DNA from: Solimonas sp041659605
GTDB taxonomy: Bacteria > Pseudomonadota > Gammaproteobacteria > Nevskiales > Nevskiaceae
DNA: 64,000 nt
Assembly: GCA_041659605.1 (NCBI GenBank)
Contig: JBAZXW010000005.1
Location: 1 to 64,000, forward strand
Direction: 5' to 3'
Shown here in pieces: positions 1 to 8,844 of this stretch; position 1 is the first letter of the stretch, and every line of letters starts with the position of its first letter. The notes beneath the pieces were generated by a model. The model did not search any database, was not told the origin of the DNA, and worked only from the letters and a program-made list of their open reading frames with translations. Position numbers and translations under genes: made by a program.

Positions 1-3000
1 GCAGTGGCGGGCGCAGCTGCTGCCGCGCGCTGGGCGCGCGCCGCGGCGGCGGTGGCCTGCGTCAACGCCGGCTTGGCGCCGGTGCGGCGCACCGGATCGC
101 CGATCGGCCGCGCGCAGCCGCCGCTGAGCATCCAGGTATGGCGCGGCAACTCCAGCGGCTGGCCCAGCTCGGCGAGTCGCGCCGGCGTCAGCGCCGGCAG
201 CTCGCGCGGCGCGAACAGCTGCGTCAGATCCAGATCGACGCCGGCGACGAACAGCTCCGCAAGGCCGCCGAGCAGACCGCGCAGGCCGCCGCCGTCGAGC
301 GCGATCGCGGTCGCGTCGCGACCGGCGAGCGTCTGCCGGACCATGCCGGAGACGATGCTCTTGGGGCCCAGCTCAAGAAAGACGCGGCAGCCGGCGGCGT
401 ACATCGCCTCGATGCCGGCGACGAACTCGACGCTCGACAGCAGGTGTTCGTCGAGCAGCGCCTGCATCGCCGCCGGCTCGTCCGGGTACGGCGCGGCGTT
501 GCTGTTGGCGTAGACGGGCAAGCGCGGCGGTGTGAAGCGCGTCGCGCGAATCGCCTGCGACAGCGGTGCGCGCGCCGGCGCGACCAGCTCGGTGTGGAAG
601 GCGCCGGACACCGGCAGCCGCGTGCAACGCAGGCCGTCGGCCTCGATCCGGGGCAGCGCCCGGTCGAGTGCTGCGCGCGGGCCCGAGATCACGCATTGCT
701 CGGGCGTGTTGTGGTTGGCGATGCGCAGGTCCGGGAAGTCGGCGAGCAAGGCCTGCACGCGTGCGCGCGCGCCGTGCACCGCGGCCATGCCGCCCGGCGC
801 GGACGATGCGGCGGCAGCGGCCATCGCCCGGCCGCGCACCGCTGAAAGGCGCAGGAAATCGTCCGGCTCGATCGCACCGGCGGCCAGCAGTGCGGCGTAT
901 TCGCCGTAGCTGTGCCCGGTCGCGGCCTGCGCGCTGACGCCGAGGCGTTCGGCCAGGCGCAGGAAGCCGAGAGCGAGCGTGCCGATCGCTGGCTGCGCCG
1001 CGCGCGTGTCGGTGAGCGCGGCGGCCTGCGCCGCCTCGGTCGCGGCATCGAAGGCCGCGGGCGGATAGATCAGGCGCGACAGCGACGTGCCGCCGAAGTC
1101 GGCGCCGAGCACGCGGTCGGCGAGCTCGACGGCCTGGCGCAGTTCGTCGACATAGAGCGCGGCTTCGCGGCCCATGTTGACGTACTGCGCGCCCTGACCC
1201 GGAAACACGAAGGCCAGTCCCGGCGCCTGCGCCGGCGGCTGCGCGCTGTAGCGCACGCCGGGCGGCAGTGACTTGCCCTGGCGCAGGTGGGCGAGCGTGG
1301 CGGCGATGTCCTCCGCCAGCGCCGCAAGATCCGGCGCGACGATTGCCAGCGCGACCGGCTGGCCGCCGCGCTGCTGCGCGTTGCGCGCCAGCAGCGCCGC
1401 CAGCGCGCCGGCGTCCAGGCGCGAGCCGGGCCGCAGATGCGTGCCGAGCTGCTCGATCTCGGTCGCCAGCGTCGCCGCATCCGGCGCGCGGAACACGAAC
1501 AGCTCCGTGGGCCAGCGGCGGGCGCCGTCGGCGCCGGCTGCGGACGCCGTGTGCTCTTCGAGCACCGCGTGGAAATTGGTGCCGCCGAATCCGAAGGCCG
1601 ATACCGCGCCGCGGCGCGGATGCTGCGGATGCGCAAACCACGGCCGCGCGTCCTTGAGCAGGTACACGGGTGCGCGCGTGTCGGCCAGCGGCTCGATCGG
1701 CAGCTCGACGCCCAGATGGCCGGGCAGCACGCGGTGGTGCAGCGACAGCGCAACCTTGACCAGGCCGGAGATGCCGGCGGCGGCCTTGGTATGCCCGAGC
1801 AAGGTTTTCACCGAGCCGAGCGCGACCGACTGCGGTGCGGCCTGGGCATCGGCCAGCGTCTGCGCGACGGTTTGGGCCTCGGTGCGGTCGCCGACAATGG
1901 TGCCGGTGCCATGCGCTTCGACCAGGCCGAGTGTCGCCGGCGAGAAGCCGGCCTTGGCGTAGGCCCGGCGCAGGGCGCGCACCTGGCCTTCGGTGCGCGG
2001 CGCGGTCAGGCCCAGCGCACGGCCGTCGGAGGATCCTGCCGCGGACTTGATCACCGCGTAGATGCGATCGCCCGCGGCCTGCGCGTCGGCGAGGCGCTTG
2101 AGCGCAACCATCGCCACACCTTCGGAGATGGCGATGCCGTCGGTGGACTGGTCGAAGGTTTTCGGCTGTCCGCGCGCCGACAGCGCCTGGGTCTTCGAGA
2201 ACGCGGTGAACGCGAAGATCGACTGCGTCGTGTCGAAGCCGCCGGCAAGCACCATCGCGCTGCGGCCGGTCTCGAGCTCGTCGAGGGCGAGCTTGATCGC
2301 CGCGAGCGAGGAGCCGCAGGCGGCATCGACGGTGAAGTTCACGCCGCCCAGGTCGAGACGGTTGGCGATGCGGCCGGCGGCGACGTTGAGCAGCGTGCCG
2401 GCGAAGGACTCCTCGGTCCATTCCGGCAGGCGCTCCCAGACTTCCGGCGACAGGTCCTCGACGAAGCGCGGCAGCTCGGCGCGCATCGCGTACTGCACGC
2501 CCAGATCGCCGGCGCCGCCGCTGGCGCCAAGAATCACCGAGGTGCGCTCGCGGTCGAAGCCGCCGTCCGCATAGCCGGCGTCGGCGAGCGTGCGCGCCGC
2601 GCACTCCAGCGCCAGCAGCTGCATCGGGTCGATCGACTTCATCGCCTTCGGCGGAATGCCGAAGCGCACCGGGTCGAAGGGGATCTCGTCGAGGAAGCCG
2701 CCCCACTTCGAGTAGACCTTGTCGCGTGCCTTCGGATCTGCGTCGAAGAACTGTTCCGCGTCCCAGCGCTCGGCCGGGACTTCGCGCAGCACACTGCGCC
2801 GCTCGAGAATCATCTGCCAGTAGTCCGCGGCATCGTTCGCGCCGGGCAGCGCGAGGCCAATGCCGACGATGGCGATGTCGGCTGGCTTCTCCGACTGCGC
2901 GTCGACCGGCTGCCGCGCCGCCAGCAGCGCCTGCGCGCCGTTGCAGACGTCGTCATGCAGCTGGCGGACTGGCAGTACGCCGTCACGCAGCGTCGCGACC

Positions 3001-4934
3001 TGGCCGATCATGTACAGGCCGTCGCGGGTCTGCTCGTCGCGCGGCACGGCGATCATCGCGCCTGCGGCGTCGCGCGTGCGGCCCTTGGATGCGATACGCA
3101 GGCGGCCGAGGTTCAGGTCTTCGAGCGCCGCGCGCATCGCTTCGGTGCTCAGGCCGTCGCGGCTGAGGCGGCGGCGTGCCTCCGCGAACTGCGCGGCGAA
3201 CGGCGTGTCGACGCAGCGCGTCGCGTGCCCGGGTCCGGATTCGAGATTGACCGTGCGGCGGCAGCGCAGGGCCTCTTCCTGAAAGCCTTCGACGACGGCG
3301 CCGGAAGCGACGATCTCCTGCGTGAACAGGTAGGCCGTGCCCATCAGCGCGCCGACCTTCATGCCGCGCGCCGCCAGCGGCGCGGTCATCGCGGCGAGCA
3401 TCGCGCCCGACAGGGCGTCGTGGACGCCGCCGGCGAACAGCACGTGGACGTTTTTCTCCTCTCCGCCGGGCACGTCGGCGAGCAGCACGTCGATGCACTG
3501 CTCCCACAACGCGAAGCTCGACAGCGGGCCGATGTGGCCGCCGCATTCGCGGCCTTCGAAGACGAAGCGACGCGCGCCCTGTTGCAGATACATCTTCAGC
3601 AGCGCCGGCGCGGGGGCGTGCAGATACGTCGTGATGCCGCGTCGCTCGAACTCTGCCGCCTGGTCCGGACGGCCGCCGGCGATCAGCGCGAACGGCGGCG
3701 GGCATTTCCAGATCTCCGCGCATTGTTCGTCGCGCAGCTCCTGCGAGACGAAGCCGAGCAGGCCGACGCCCCAGGACCGCTCGCCCATCAGGCTGCGTGT
3801 CTGCGCCAGCAGCTCTGCGACCTGGGGTCCGCGCAGCAGCGCCAGCGCGAGGAAGGGCAGCGCGCCGGCCGCGGCGACTTCAAACGCAAAACGCGGATCG
3901 TCGGACACGCGCGTCATCGGCCCCTGTGCCAGCGGATAACGCGTGCTGTGCGCGGCCGCGAGCGCGCTGTGTTCGCCGAGAACGCCGAGGTGGATCGCCT
4001 GTTCCGGCTGGCGCAACGACGCACGGCGCACCGCCTGCAGCAAGGCGGCGACGGTGCCGTAGCGTTCGCGGTAAGCCGCGGCGCTGCCGATGCCCTGGCC
4101 CAGGGGCGACAGGCGATCGCCATCGGCCCAGCCAGTGCAGGCGCGCACGCGGCGTTCGAAGTCGGCGCGAGGGATCGCACCGCTTTCGAACTGTCGCGCC
4201 GCGTCCTCCGCGGTCTTGAGCGCGGCGCTGCCGGGGCGGGCGTACAGGCGCAGCCCGCCGTGCATCGGATCGCCGTAGGGCCGGCACTCGGCGCCGTTGA
4301 GCCGCGCCAGTTCGTCCTGCACGGCCGGCGGCAGCGGCGATTCCGCCAGCAGCAGCAGCGCATCGTCGAGTACGACGCCTGCCGCGCCGGCGACGCGGCA
4401 CGCGGCCGCCGCATGCACGCCGATGCCGCCCTGCGCGTAGATTGGTTTTCTGGGCGGCTTGTGGGTGCGGCCGTGAAGTTTCTGCAGCAGGATAAAAGTG
4501 CTGTCCTCGGAGCCGCGCCCTCCGCTTTCGTGGCCGCGTGCGACGGTGCCGTCGCAGCACTGCTCTGCGATGCCGAGGTCCTCGGCGGCGAGCAGTTCAG
4601 CAAGGCAGACGTCGTAGGCGCGCACGCCTGCTGCCTGGCGCAGTGCGGCCAGCTCGCTTGCGGGCGCTGCGAGAATCACCGTCAGGCTGCGCGCGCCGGC
4701 GCTTTCGACGAGTTCACGTACGAGCAGCGCCTGCTCCGGCACACAGCGCAAGCCGACGCGACCGTCGGCCGCATCCAGCAGACGCCGGAAGTTGCGCCGC
4801 ACCTGGACCTCGCTGCGGGCGAACTCCAGATCGAGCAGCCCGATGCCGCCGTTGCGGGCGACGGCCAACGCCAGTCCCGGATGCCCGAGATCGGCGGGCG
4901 CAAGTCCGAGCACATCGAAGCGAGAGTCTTCCAC
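1..4934 (-). CDS. Type I polyketide / PUFA-like synthase (NPD-NPD-KS-AT...), 3' end outside window
   Basis: Multidomain synthase, at least 1644 codons, still open at the window edge. Reading in order: a first nitronate-monooxygenase (NPD/PfaD-like) segment at about residues 5-230 (RGHESGGRG near 136), a second at about 335-620 (YPLAQGPMT near 338, EGRECGGHIGP near 463), a ketosynthase at about 690-1120 with the full Cys-His-His set (DAACGSS near 871, VEAHGTGT near 1008, LLGHTKAAAG near 1048), and an acyltransferase from about 1240 (FPGQGAQ near 1246, GHSYGE near 1342, GAFHT further on). After AT the frame enters an Ala-rich linker at the left edge, where ACP repeats usually follow. GTG start at 4934, 11 nt after the upstream sulfatase-like stop, so one transcript is likely. 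The family makes PUFA-like or secondary lipids by iterative condensation; the product here is unknown. Confidence 0.9.
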   Translation of the reverse strand, partial: MEDSRFDVLGLAPADLGHPGLALAVARNGGIGLLDLEFARSEVQVRRNFRRLLDAADGRVGLRCVPEQALLVRELVESAGARSLTVILAAPASELAALRQAAGVRAYDVCLAELLAAEDLGIAEQCCDGTVARGHESGGRGSEDSTFILLQKLHGRTHKPPRKPIYAQGGIGVHAAAACRVAGAAGVVLDDALLLLAESPLPPAVQDELARLNGAECRPYGDPMHGGLRLYARPGSAALKTAEDAARQFESGAIPRADFERRVRACTGWADGDRLSPLGQGIGSAAAYRERYGTVAALLQAVRRASLRQPEQAIHLGVLGEHSALAAAHSTRYPLAQGPMTRVSDDPRFAFEVAAAGALPFLALALLRGPQVAELLAQTRSLMGERSWGVGLLGFVSQELRDEQCAEIWKCPPPFALIAGGRPDQAAEFERRGITTYLHAPAPALLKMYLQQGARRFVFEGRECGGHIGPLSSFALWEQCIDVLLADVPGGEEKNVHVLFAGGVHDALSGAMLAAMTAPLAARGMKVGALMGTAYLFTQEIVASGAVVEGFQEEALRCRRTVNLESGPGHATRCVDTPFAAQFAEARRRLSRDGLSTEAMRAALEDLNLGRLRIASKGRTRDAAGAMIAVPRDEQTRDGLYMIGQVATLRDGVLPVRQLHDDVCNGAQALLAARQPVDAQSEKPADIAIVGIGLALPGANDAADYWQMILERRSVLREVPAERWDAEQFFDADPKARDKVYSKWGGFLDEIPFDPVRFGIPPKAMKSIDPMQLLALECAARTLADAGYADGGFDRERTSVILGASGGAGDLGVQYAMRAELPRFVEDLSPEVWERLPEWTEESFAGTLLNVAAGRIANRLDLGGVNFTVDAACGSSLAAIKLALDELETGRSAMVLAGGFDTTQSIFAFTAFSKTQALSARGQPKTFDQSTDGIAISEGVAMVALKRLADAQAAGDRIYAVIKSAAGSSDGRALGLTAPRTEGQVRALRRAYAKAGFSPATLGLVEAHGTGTIVGDRTEAQTVAQTLADAQAAPQSVALGSVKTLLGHTKAAAGISGLVKVALSLHHRVLPGHLGVELPIEPLADTRAPVYLLKDARPWFAHPQHPRRGAVSAFGFGGTNFHAVLEEHTASAAGADGARRWPTELFVFRAPDAATLATEIEQLGTHLRPGSRLDAGALAALLARNAQQRGGQPVALAIVAPDLAALAEDIAATLAHLRQGKSLPPGVRYSAQPPAQAPGLAFVFPGQGAQYVNMGREAALYVDELRQAVELADRVLGADFGGTSLSRLIYPPAAFDAATEAAQAAALTDTRAAQPAIGTLALGFLRLAERLGVSAQAATGHSYGEYAALLAAGAIEPDDFLRLSAVRGRAMAAAAASSAPGGMAAVHGARARVQALLADFPDLRIANHNTPEQCVISGPRAALDRALPRIEADGLRCTRLPVSGAFHTELVAPARAPLSQAIRATRFTPPRLPVYANSNAAPYPDEPAAMQALLDEHLLSSVEFVAGIEAMYAAGCRVFLELGPKSIVSGMVRQTLAGRDATAIALDGGGLRGLLGGLAELFVAGVDLDLTQLFAPRELPALTPARLAELGQPLELPRHTWMLSGGCARPIGDPVRRTGAKPALTQATAAAARAQRAAAAAPAT

Positions 4935-4945
4935 GGGGGCCTCGG

Positions 4946-5764
4946 CTATTTCTTCACGCCTTCGAGAAAAGGCACTTCCAGGACTTTTTCGTGCACGATC
5001 GGACCGTGGCCGAAGTAGCCGCTTTCGCCGAAGCACTCGCCGTGGTCGGCGGTGACAATGAAATGCGTGCCGACCGGCGCCTGATCGATCAACGCATCGA
5101 GCACGCTGTCGACGTGCTCCACGGTCTTGATCTGCTGCTCGTGCAGCCCACGCATCTGCTCATCGTCGAAGAACTGGCCTTCGCAGGATTCGCCCAGCTC
5201 GTCGTCCATGCGCTTGAACACGCCGTGCACGCCGGAGATGTGCGGCAGGGCTTTGGGATCGAGCATGTAGGGGTAATGCGTCTCGCCGACGTTGAGGAAG
5301 TAGAACTGCGGCTCGTCCTCGTCGAACTCGATGTCCTTGAGCATGCCGGCGAAGTCGTTGTGACTCGCCATCAGCCGGTAATCGTCGAAGTGGCGGTTGA
5401 GGTGACTGCTCGGGTTGAGCACCGGCATCGATACGCGCGCGCAGGTGCGGTAGCCGTGCTCCTGTAGCACACCGGGCAGCGACAGCTGCGGCACGAAGCT
5501 CTTGAACGAAAGTCCGTTGATGCCGAGCCGGTCCACCCACTTCACGAAGTCCGACTTGTAGACCTCCGATGCGAACACGCCCGACGGACTCGTGTGCGGG
5601 ATCATGCCCATCAGGTAGGTGTAGTGCGAAGGCGAGGTCCATGAGGCGTAGGAAAAACGCCGCTCGCCAACGCCGATCCGATCCATGTTCGGCGTCTTCG
5701 CCCGCTGGTAGCTGTCGAAGCGGCAGCTGTCGAGGACGATGAAAATCAGATTCTTGGACTGCAT
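4946..5764 (-). CDS. Sulfatase-fold (alkaline phosphatase superfamily) hydrolase
   Basis: 272 aa. The N-terminal IFIVLDSCRFDS carries the metal-binding Asp of the sulfatase/phosphatase fold, and the C-terminal TADHGECFGE followed by GYFGHG supplies the conserved Asp-His pair and a further His. The nucleophile region reads SWTSPSHYTYLMG, a Ser-x-Pro-x-like site lacking the Arg of true C/S-x-P-x-R sulfatases, so maturation to formylglycine is doubtful and a phosphatase, phosphotransferase or esterase role is equally possible. No signal peptide, so it is probably cytoplasmic. It is the first gene of a two-gene unit with the polyketide synthase, which suggests it trims or modifies that product or a carrier. 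Substrate unknown. Confidence 0.8.
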   Translation of the reverse strand: MQSKNLIFIVLDSCRFDSYQRAKTPNMDRIGVGERRFSYASWTSPSHYTYLMGMIPHTSPSGVFASEVYKSDFVKWVDRLGINGLSFKSFVPQLSLPGVLQEHGYRTCARVSMPVLNPSSHLNRHFDDYRLMASHNDFAGMLKDIEFDEDEPQFYFLNVGETHYPYMLDPKALPHISGVHGVFKRMDDELGESCEGQFFDDEQMRGLHEQQIKTVEHVDSVLDALIDQAPVGTHFIVTADHGECFGESGYFGHGPIVHEKVLEVPFLEGVKK

Positions 5765-6105
5765 GACCTGGCTACGGCGACGGATAAAGAAGTCGCTTCA
5801 ACTCAGGCTCTTAGCACCGCCGTCGTGAAGGTTGCCAAAGCTTGGCGACGGGGTGTTCAGTTTTCAATACAGACCCCCTGCCGCAGCGCGGATGAAAGCT
5901 GTAGGAAAAATCATCGACGTAATTTCCCGTGCGGCGATCGAGCACTTCCGGTATTCGTCGGCACCGTTTCTGCGCAGACGTGCGCCGCTACAGTGCGCAG
6001 ATCCAGTAGCCCGGGCGCAGCCCGGGGTGCGCACGTTGCCCCGGGCTGCGCCCGGGCTACGCGCTGCTTCAAGCTATAGTCCGATGACAAATCAAAGTCG
6101 GGGGC
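5765..6105. other. Divergent intergenic region with REP-like hairpin
   Basis: This 341-nt gap separates the divergent sulfatase/PKS unit and the small membrane protein. Apart from a 55-nt perfect hairpin (listed separately at 6006-6060), no gene or clear promoter was recognised. Confidence 0.5.
6006..6060. repeat. REP-like perfect inverted repeat
   Basis: Arms of 22 nt (6006-6027 and 6039-6060, beginning GTAGCCCGGGCGCAGCC) are exact reverse complements around an 11-nt spacer. The GTAGCCCGG.. core resembles intergenic REP-type elements widespread in gammaproteobacterial chromosomes. It sits about 50 nt upstream of the small membrane protein start. No adjacent T-run, so a simple terminator is unlikely. 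Confidence 0.7.
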
Positions 6106-6111
6106 GTGTTG

Positions 6112-6495
6112 ATGGAACCCTATGCGCGCAGATTGTTCGGGGCAGCTGCGCTGTTCAATTTCGCGGTCGCCGCCAGCCTGCTGTTTGCGCGCGATCGCAT
6201 GCAGTCTCTGCTTTCGCTCGACCTGATCGCCGGCAGCAATCTGCAGATCGCCAACGTCGCCGCGGCGCTGATCGCAGTCTTTGGTTACGCGTATTGGCGC
6301 GCGGCGCTGGATCCGCGCCGCTACCGCGCATACATCGAGCTCGGCGCGATCGGCAAGCTGGCGGTGGTGCCGGCTGTTGCCGTGCCGTGGTTTCAACACG
6401 CGGCAGGTTGGCAGCTGCCCGCGTTGGCACTTGGCGATCTGGCGTTCGCGATCCTGTTCGTACAGTACCTGCGCAGTCGCCGTTCGCATTTCTGA
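6112..6495 (+). CDS. Small four-helix inner-membrane protein, unknown function
   Basis: 127 aa with about four hydrophobic helices (roughly 8-25, 38-58, 70-90 and 100-120) and short charged loops, ending in a basic tail RSRRSHF. I do not recognise a characterised family; it looks like one of the small DoxX-sized uncharacterised integral membrane proteins. ATG at 6112 is chosen over the in-frame GTG at 6106 because the GGGGG at about 6100-6104 is properly spaced only for the ATG. It stands alone, converging on dadA with a 31-nt gap. Confidence 0.6.
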   Translation: MEPYARRLFGAAALFNFAVAASLLFARDRMQSLLSLDLIAGSNLQIANVAAALIAVFGYAYWRAALDPRRYRAYIELGAIGKLAVVPAVAVPWFQHAAGWQLPALALGDLAFAILFVQYLRSRRSHF

Positions 6496-6526
6496 GCCGG
6501 CGCGGCGGGATCGTGAAACGCCTCGG

Positions 6527-7780
6527 TCAGCCGCAGAACGCGTAGTCGACCTCTGGCTTGCGGCCGCAGACGATGTCGGCGATGGCTTTGCCGGAGCCGC
6601 AGGCATGCGTCCAGCCGAGCGTGCCGTGTCCGGTGTTGAGGAACAGGCCGGCGATACGGCTGCGGCCGATGTAGGGCAGGTTGGAGGGCGTTGCCGGGCG
6701 CAGGCCGCACCAGTAGCTGGCCTGCGAGACATCGCCGGCGCCGGGGAACAGGTCCTGCGTGCGTCGCAGCAACATCGCGCAGCGTATCGGGTCGAGCTGG
6801 CGGTCCCAGGCGCCGAGCTCGGCCATGCCGGCGATACGCAGCCGGTCGCCGAGCCGCGAGAACACGAGCTTGTGCTCGTCGTCGATCAGCGCGGTTTCGT
6901 AGGCCGATGCGGCGGACGCCACCGGCATCGTCAGCGAATAACCCTTTGCCGGCTGGATCTGCAGGCGCAGCCCCAGGCTCTGCGCGATTCCGGCGCTGAA
7001 GCTGCCCAGTGCCAGCACATAGGCGTCCGCCTGCAGCCTGCGGAACTGGCCGTTGCCGTCGATCAGCTCGACCTGCGTCATGCTGCCGCCGTCGCTGCGC
7101 AGCGCGGTGACTTGGTGATTGGTCAGGAAGCGCACGCCGTCGGCGGCGCAGCGTGCCGCCAGCGCGTGCGTGAACCGGTGGGCATCGCCCGACTCGTCGC
7201 CGGGGGTATAGGTGGCGCCGCACAGCCGCGCCCGGATGCCCTGCAAGGCCGGTTCGATGCCGACGGCTTCGGCCACAGACACGACGCGGCGCTCGCAGCC
7301 GAGCTCGGTCATGGCGCGCGCCGGCGCGATCGCAGAGTCGAATTCGCGGGCGTCCGTATAGAAATGCAGGATGCCGCGCGCGCGCTGGTCGTAGTGCAGG
7401 GCGGCCTCGTCGCGCAGCGCCTGCAGCGCCGCGCGGCTGTACAGCCCCAGGTTCACGAGCTGGCGGATGTTGTGCCGCGTGCGCGCCGGCAGGCACTCGC
7501 GCAGGAAACTCAGGCCCCAGCGCCACAGCTGCGGGTCCATGCTGGCGTGAAAGCGGATCGGCGAATCCCCGCGCAGCAGCCAGCCGGGAATCTTGCTCGC
7601 CGCGCGCGGATTCGCCCAGGGCTCCGCGTGGCTGACCGACAGCTGGCCGCCGTTGGCAAAGCTCGTTTCCGCGGCGACCTGCGCCTGCCGGTCGACGACG
7701 GTCACCTCGCAGCCGAGCCGGCTCAGGTAGTGCGCGGACGCGACGCCGACGACGCCCGCACCGAGAACCGCAACCTTCAC
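6527..7780 (-). CDS. dadA: D-amino acid dehydrogenase, small (FAD) subunit
   Basis: 417 aa, the normal length for DadA. The N-terminal dinucleotide-binding motif GAGVVGVASAHYL begins at residue 7, followed by the DadA-type ETSFANGGQLSVSHAEPWANP. The C-terminal GHGTLGWTHACGSG is the conserved FAD-binding end of the family. The enzyme oxidatively deaminates D-amino acids such as D-alanine at the inner membrane, passing electrons to the respiratory chain. The start codon is GTG at 7780. The usual partner alanine racemase gene is not adjacent on either side, so the gene is isolated here. Confidence 0.93.
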   Translation of the reverse strand: MKVAVLGAGVVGVASAHYLSRLGCEVTVVDRQAQVAAETSFANGGQLSVSHAEPWANPRAASKIPGWLLRGDSPIRFHASMDPQLWRWGLSFLRECLPARTRHNIRQLVNLGLYSRAALQALRDEAALHYDQRARGILHFYTDAREFDSAIAPARAMTELGCERRVVSVAEAVGIEPALQGIRARLCGATYTPGDESGDAHRFTHALAARCAADGVRFLTNHQVTALRSDGGSMTQVELIDGNGQFRRLQADAYVLALGSFSAGIAQSLGLRLQIQPAKGYSLTMPVASAASAYETALIDDEHKLVFSRLGDRLRIAGMAELGAWDRQLDPIRCAMLLRRTQDLFPGAGDVSQASYWCGLRPATPSNLPYIGRSRIAGLFLNTGHGTLGWTHACGSGKAIADIVCGRKPEVDYAFCG

Positions 7781-7966
7781 GAGGGGCGGCTCCCACGGAT
7801 GTTGCCGAGCGATAGGGCGCGGGTATGGCTGTGCTTCGGAGATTTCATTGTCACTGCGAGTCAGTTTTCTCTAGGATGTACCTGCTGCGGCGGCCATACC
7901 CCCTCCAAGGCCGCGGCGGCGCCGGAGTCCGCGCCCCCCCATTTGCGGCTCCGGGATCTTTCGGCT

Positions 7967-7988
7967 GGCGGGTGATGCGTCACCCGCC
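7967..7988. repeat. Short GC inverted repeat between dadA and the voltage-sensor gene
   Basis: GGCGGGTGA at 7967-7975 and TCACCCGCC at 7980-7988 pair perfectly around TGCG. It lies 27 nt past the stop of the minus-strand voltage-sensor gene and could act in termination, but there is no T-run on either side. The remaining dadA upstream region (7781-8015) shows nothing else clear. Confidence 0.4.
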
Positions 7989-8015
7989 GCCCTTCTTCAA
8001 TCGATTGAATGCTTG

Positions 8016-8798
8016 TCAACGCGCGGCGTCCGCCTGCCGCATCGCCTGTGCCTGTTCTGCGGCGTGTGCGGCCACCGCCAGGCGCAACTGCCGGATATTC
8101 TCGCGCAAGACGTCGGCGACCAGCTCGTCGGTGCGCGGGTCTTTGAGCACTTCTTCGACGACCCGCATCCCCGCATCGATCACCGACTGGACGATATCGT
8201 CGTAGAACGGCAGCCGCGAGAGTCGTCCGGCCTGCCGGTCCTGGCGCAGCTTTTCGAGAATCATCGAGCGAAGCTCGGTCTGGTTCTCGGTCAGCGCGAG
8301 CGAGATGTTGCGGGTGTAGGTGCCCTTGGCGAGCACAGCGGAGACTTCGTCGAGCACCGCGACCGTCACCGCGCCGCTGATCGAGCCGACGATCGTGTCG
8401 CGGAAGCGGTTGACCAGCAGATAGGTGAAGTCCTCCCCCAGCGCGCGATCCGCCGCCGTGCCGAAACGCGACAGCAGCACGACGATGCGGATGATGCGGA
8501 ACAAACGGAAGCCGCGGATCGCCGGGTGCGCCACCGGGATCATGCCGAGAATTTCGTACCAGTTGCGGATCAGGAAGTCCGCCTTCCAGTTCGCGCCGCG
8601 CCAGCGCCAGGCGAACTCCAGTGCGAAGATTGCGCAGATCACGTAGTCGGCGAGCAGGATCTCGGCGCGTTCGGCCGCGGTGACCGGTCCCCAGGACTCA
8701 TAGCCGAGCAGCGCGATCGACAGCAGCGCCAGCGCCAGCATGATCCAGTCGATGGGATTGATCCGCCGCAGTCGGTGCAAAAACGTCGAGGCCGTCAT
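8016..8798 (-). CDS. Voltage-sensor-like ion transporter family membrane protein
   Basis: 260 aa. Hydrophobic segments in the first 130 residues match the S1-S4 layout of the Ion_trans family: a helix after INPIDWIM, one around LADYVICAIFALEF, a short one at YEILGMIPV, and an S4-like helix GFRLFRIIRIVVLLSRF with arginines at three-residue spacing. No pore loop or selectivity filter follows; the remaining ~115 residues are a charged, helical cytoplasmic tail. It is therefore a voltage-sensor-type protein rather than a complete channel subunit. ATG at 8798 was preferred to upstream starts because the extra N-terminus has no family-like character. A C-rich/G-rich palindrome lies 27-46 nt upstream. 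Confidence 0.75.
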   Translation of the reverse strand: MTASTFLHRLRRINPIDWIMLALALLSIALLGYESWGPVTAAERAEILLADYVICAIFALEFAWRWRGANWKADFLIRNWYEILGMIPVAHPAIRGFRLFRIIRIVVLLSRFGTAADRALGEDFTYLLVNRFRDTIVGSISGAVTVAVLDEVSAVLAKGTYTRNISLALTENQTELRSMILEKLRQDRQAGRLSRLPFYDDIVQSVIDAGMRVVEEVLKDPRTDELVADVLRENIRQLRLAVAAHAAEQAQAMRQADAAR

Positions 8799-8824
8799 GG
8801 GCCAAGAATACCGCGCAGCGGGCG

Positions 8825-8844
8825 TACCCCCTATTTGGGGGGAA
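8825..8844. promoter_or_regulatory. Candidate operator palindrome upstream of the voltage-sensor gene
   Basis: TACCCCCTATTTGGGGGGAA holds a CCCCC/GGGGG inverted repeat around TATTT, 27-46 nt upstream of the minus-strand start at 8798. Inverted TACCCC-type half sites are typical of LuxR/NarL-type response-regulator operators, so a regulatory site is plausible. Assignment rests on symmetry and position only. Confidence 0.35.

Noticed and set aside
373..2706. A 777-codon minus-strand frame
   Set aside because: Another register of the same strand, Arg-rich; the KS and AT motifs lie in the adjacent frame.
1287..5018. A 1243-codon plus-strand open frame
   Set aside because: Antisense shadow of the polyketide synthase; Arg/Gly/Ala-rich with no domain, whereas the minus frame has complete NPD, KS and AT motifs.
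4946..5764. Calling the sulfatase-fold protein a true arylsulfatase
   Set aside because: The C/S-x-P-x-R signature lacks its Arg and there is no export signal or sulfatase-maturing enzyme gene nearby.
6281..7975. A 564-codon plus-strand frame over dadA
   Set aside because: Antisense shadow of dadA, with no recognisable domain or ribosome site.
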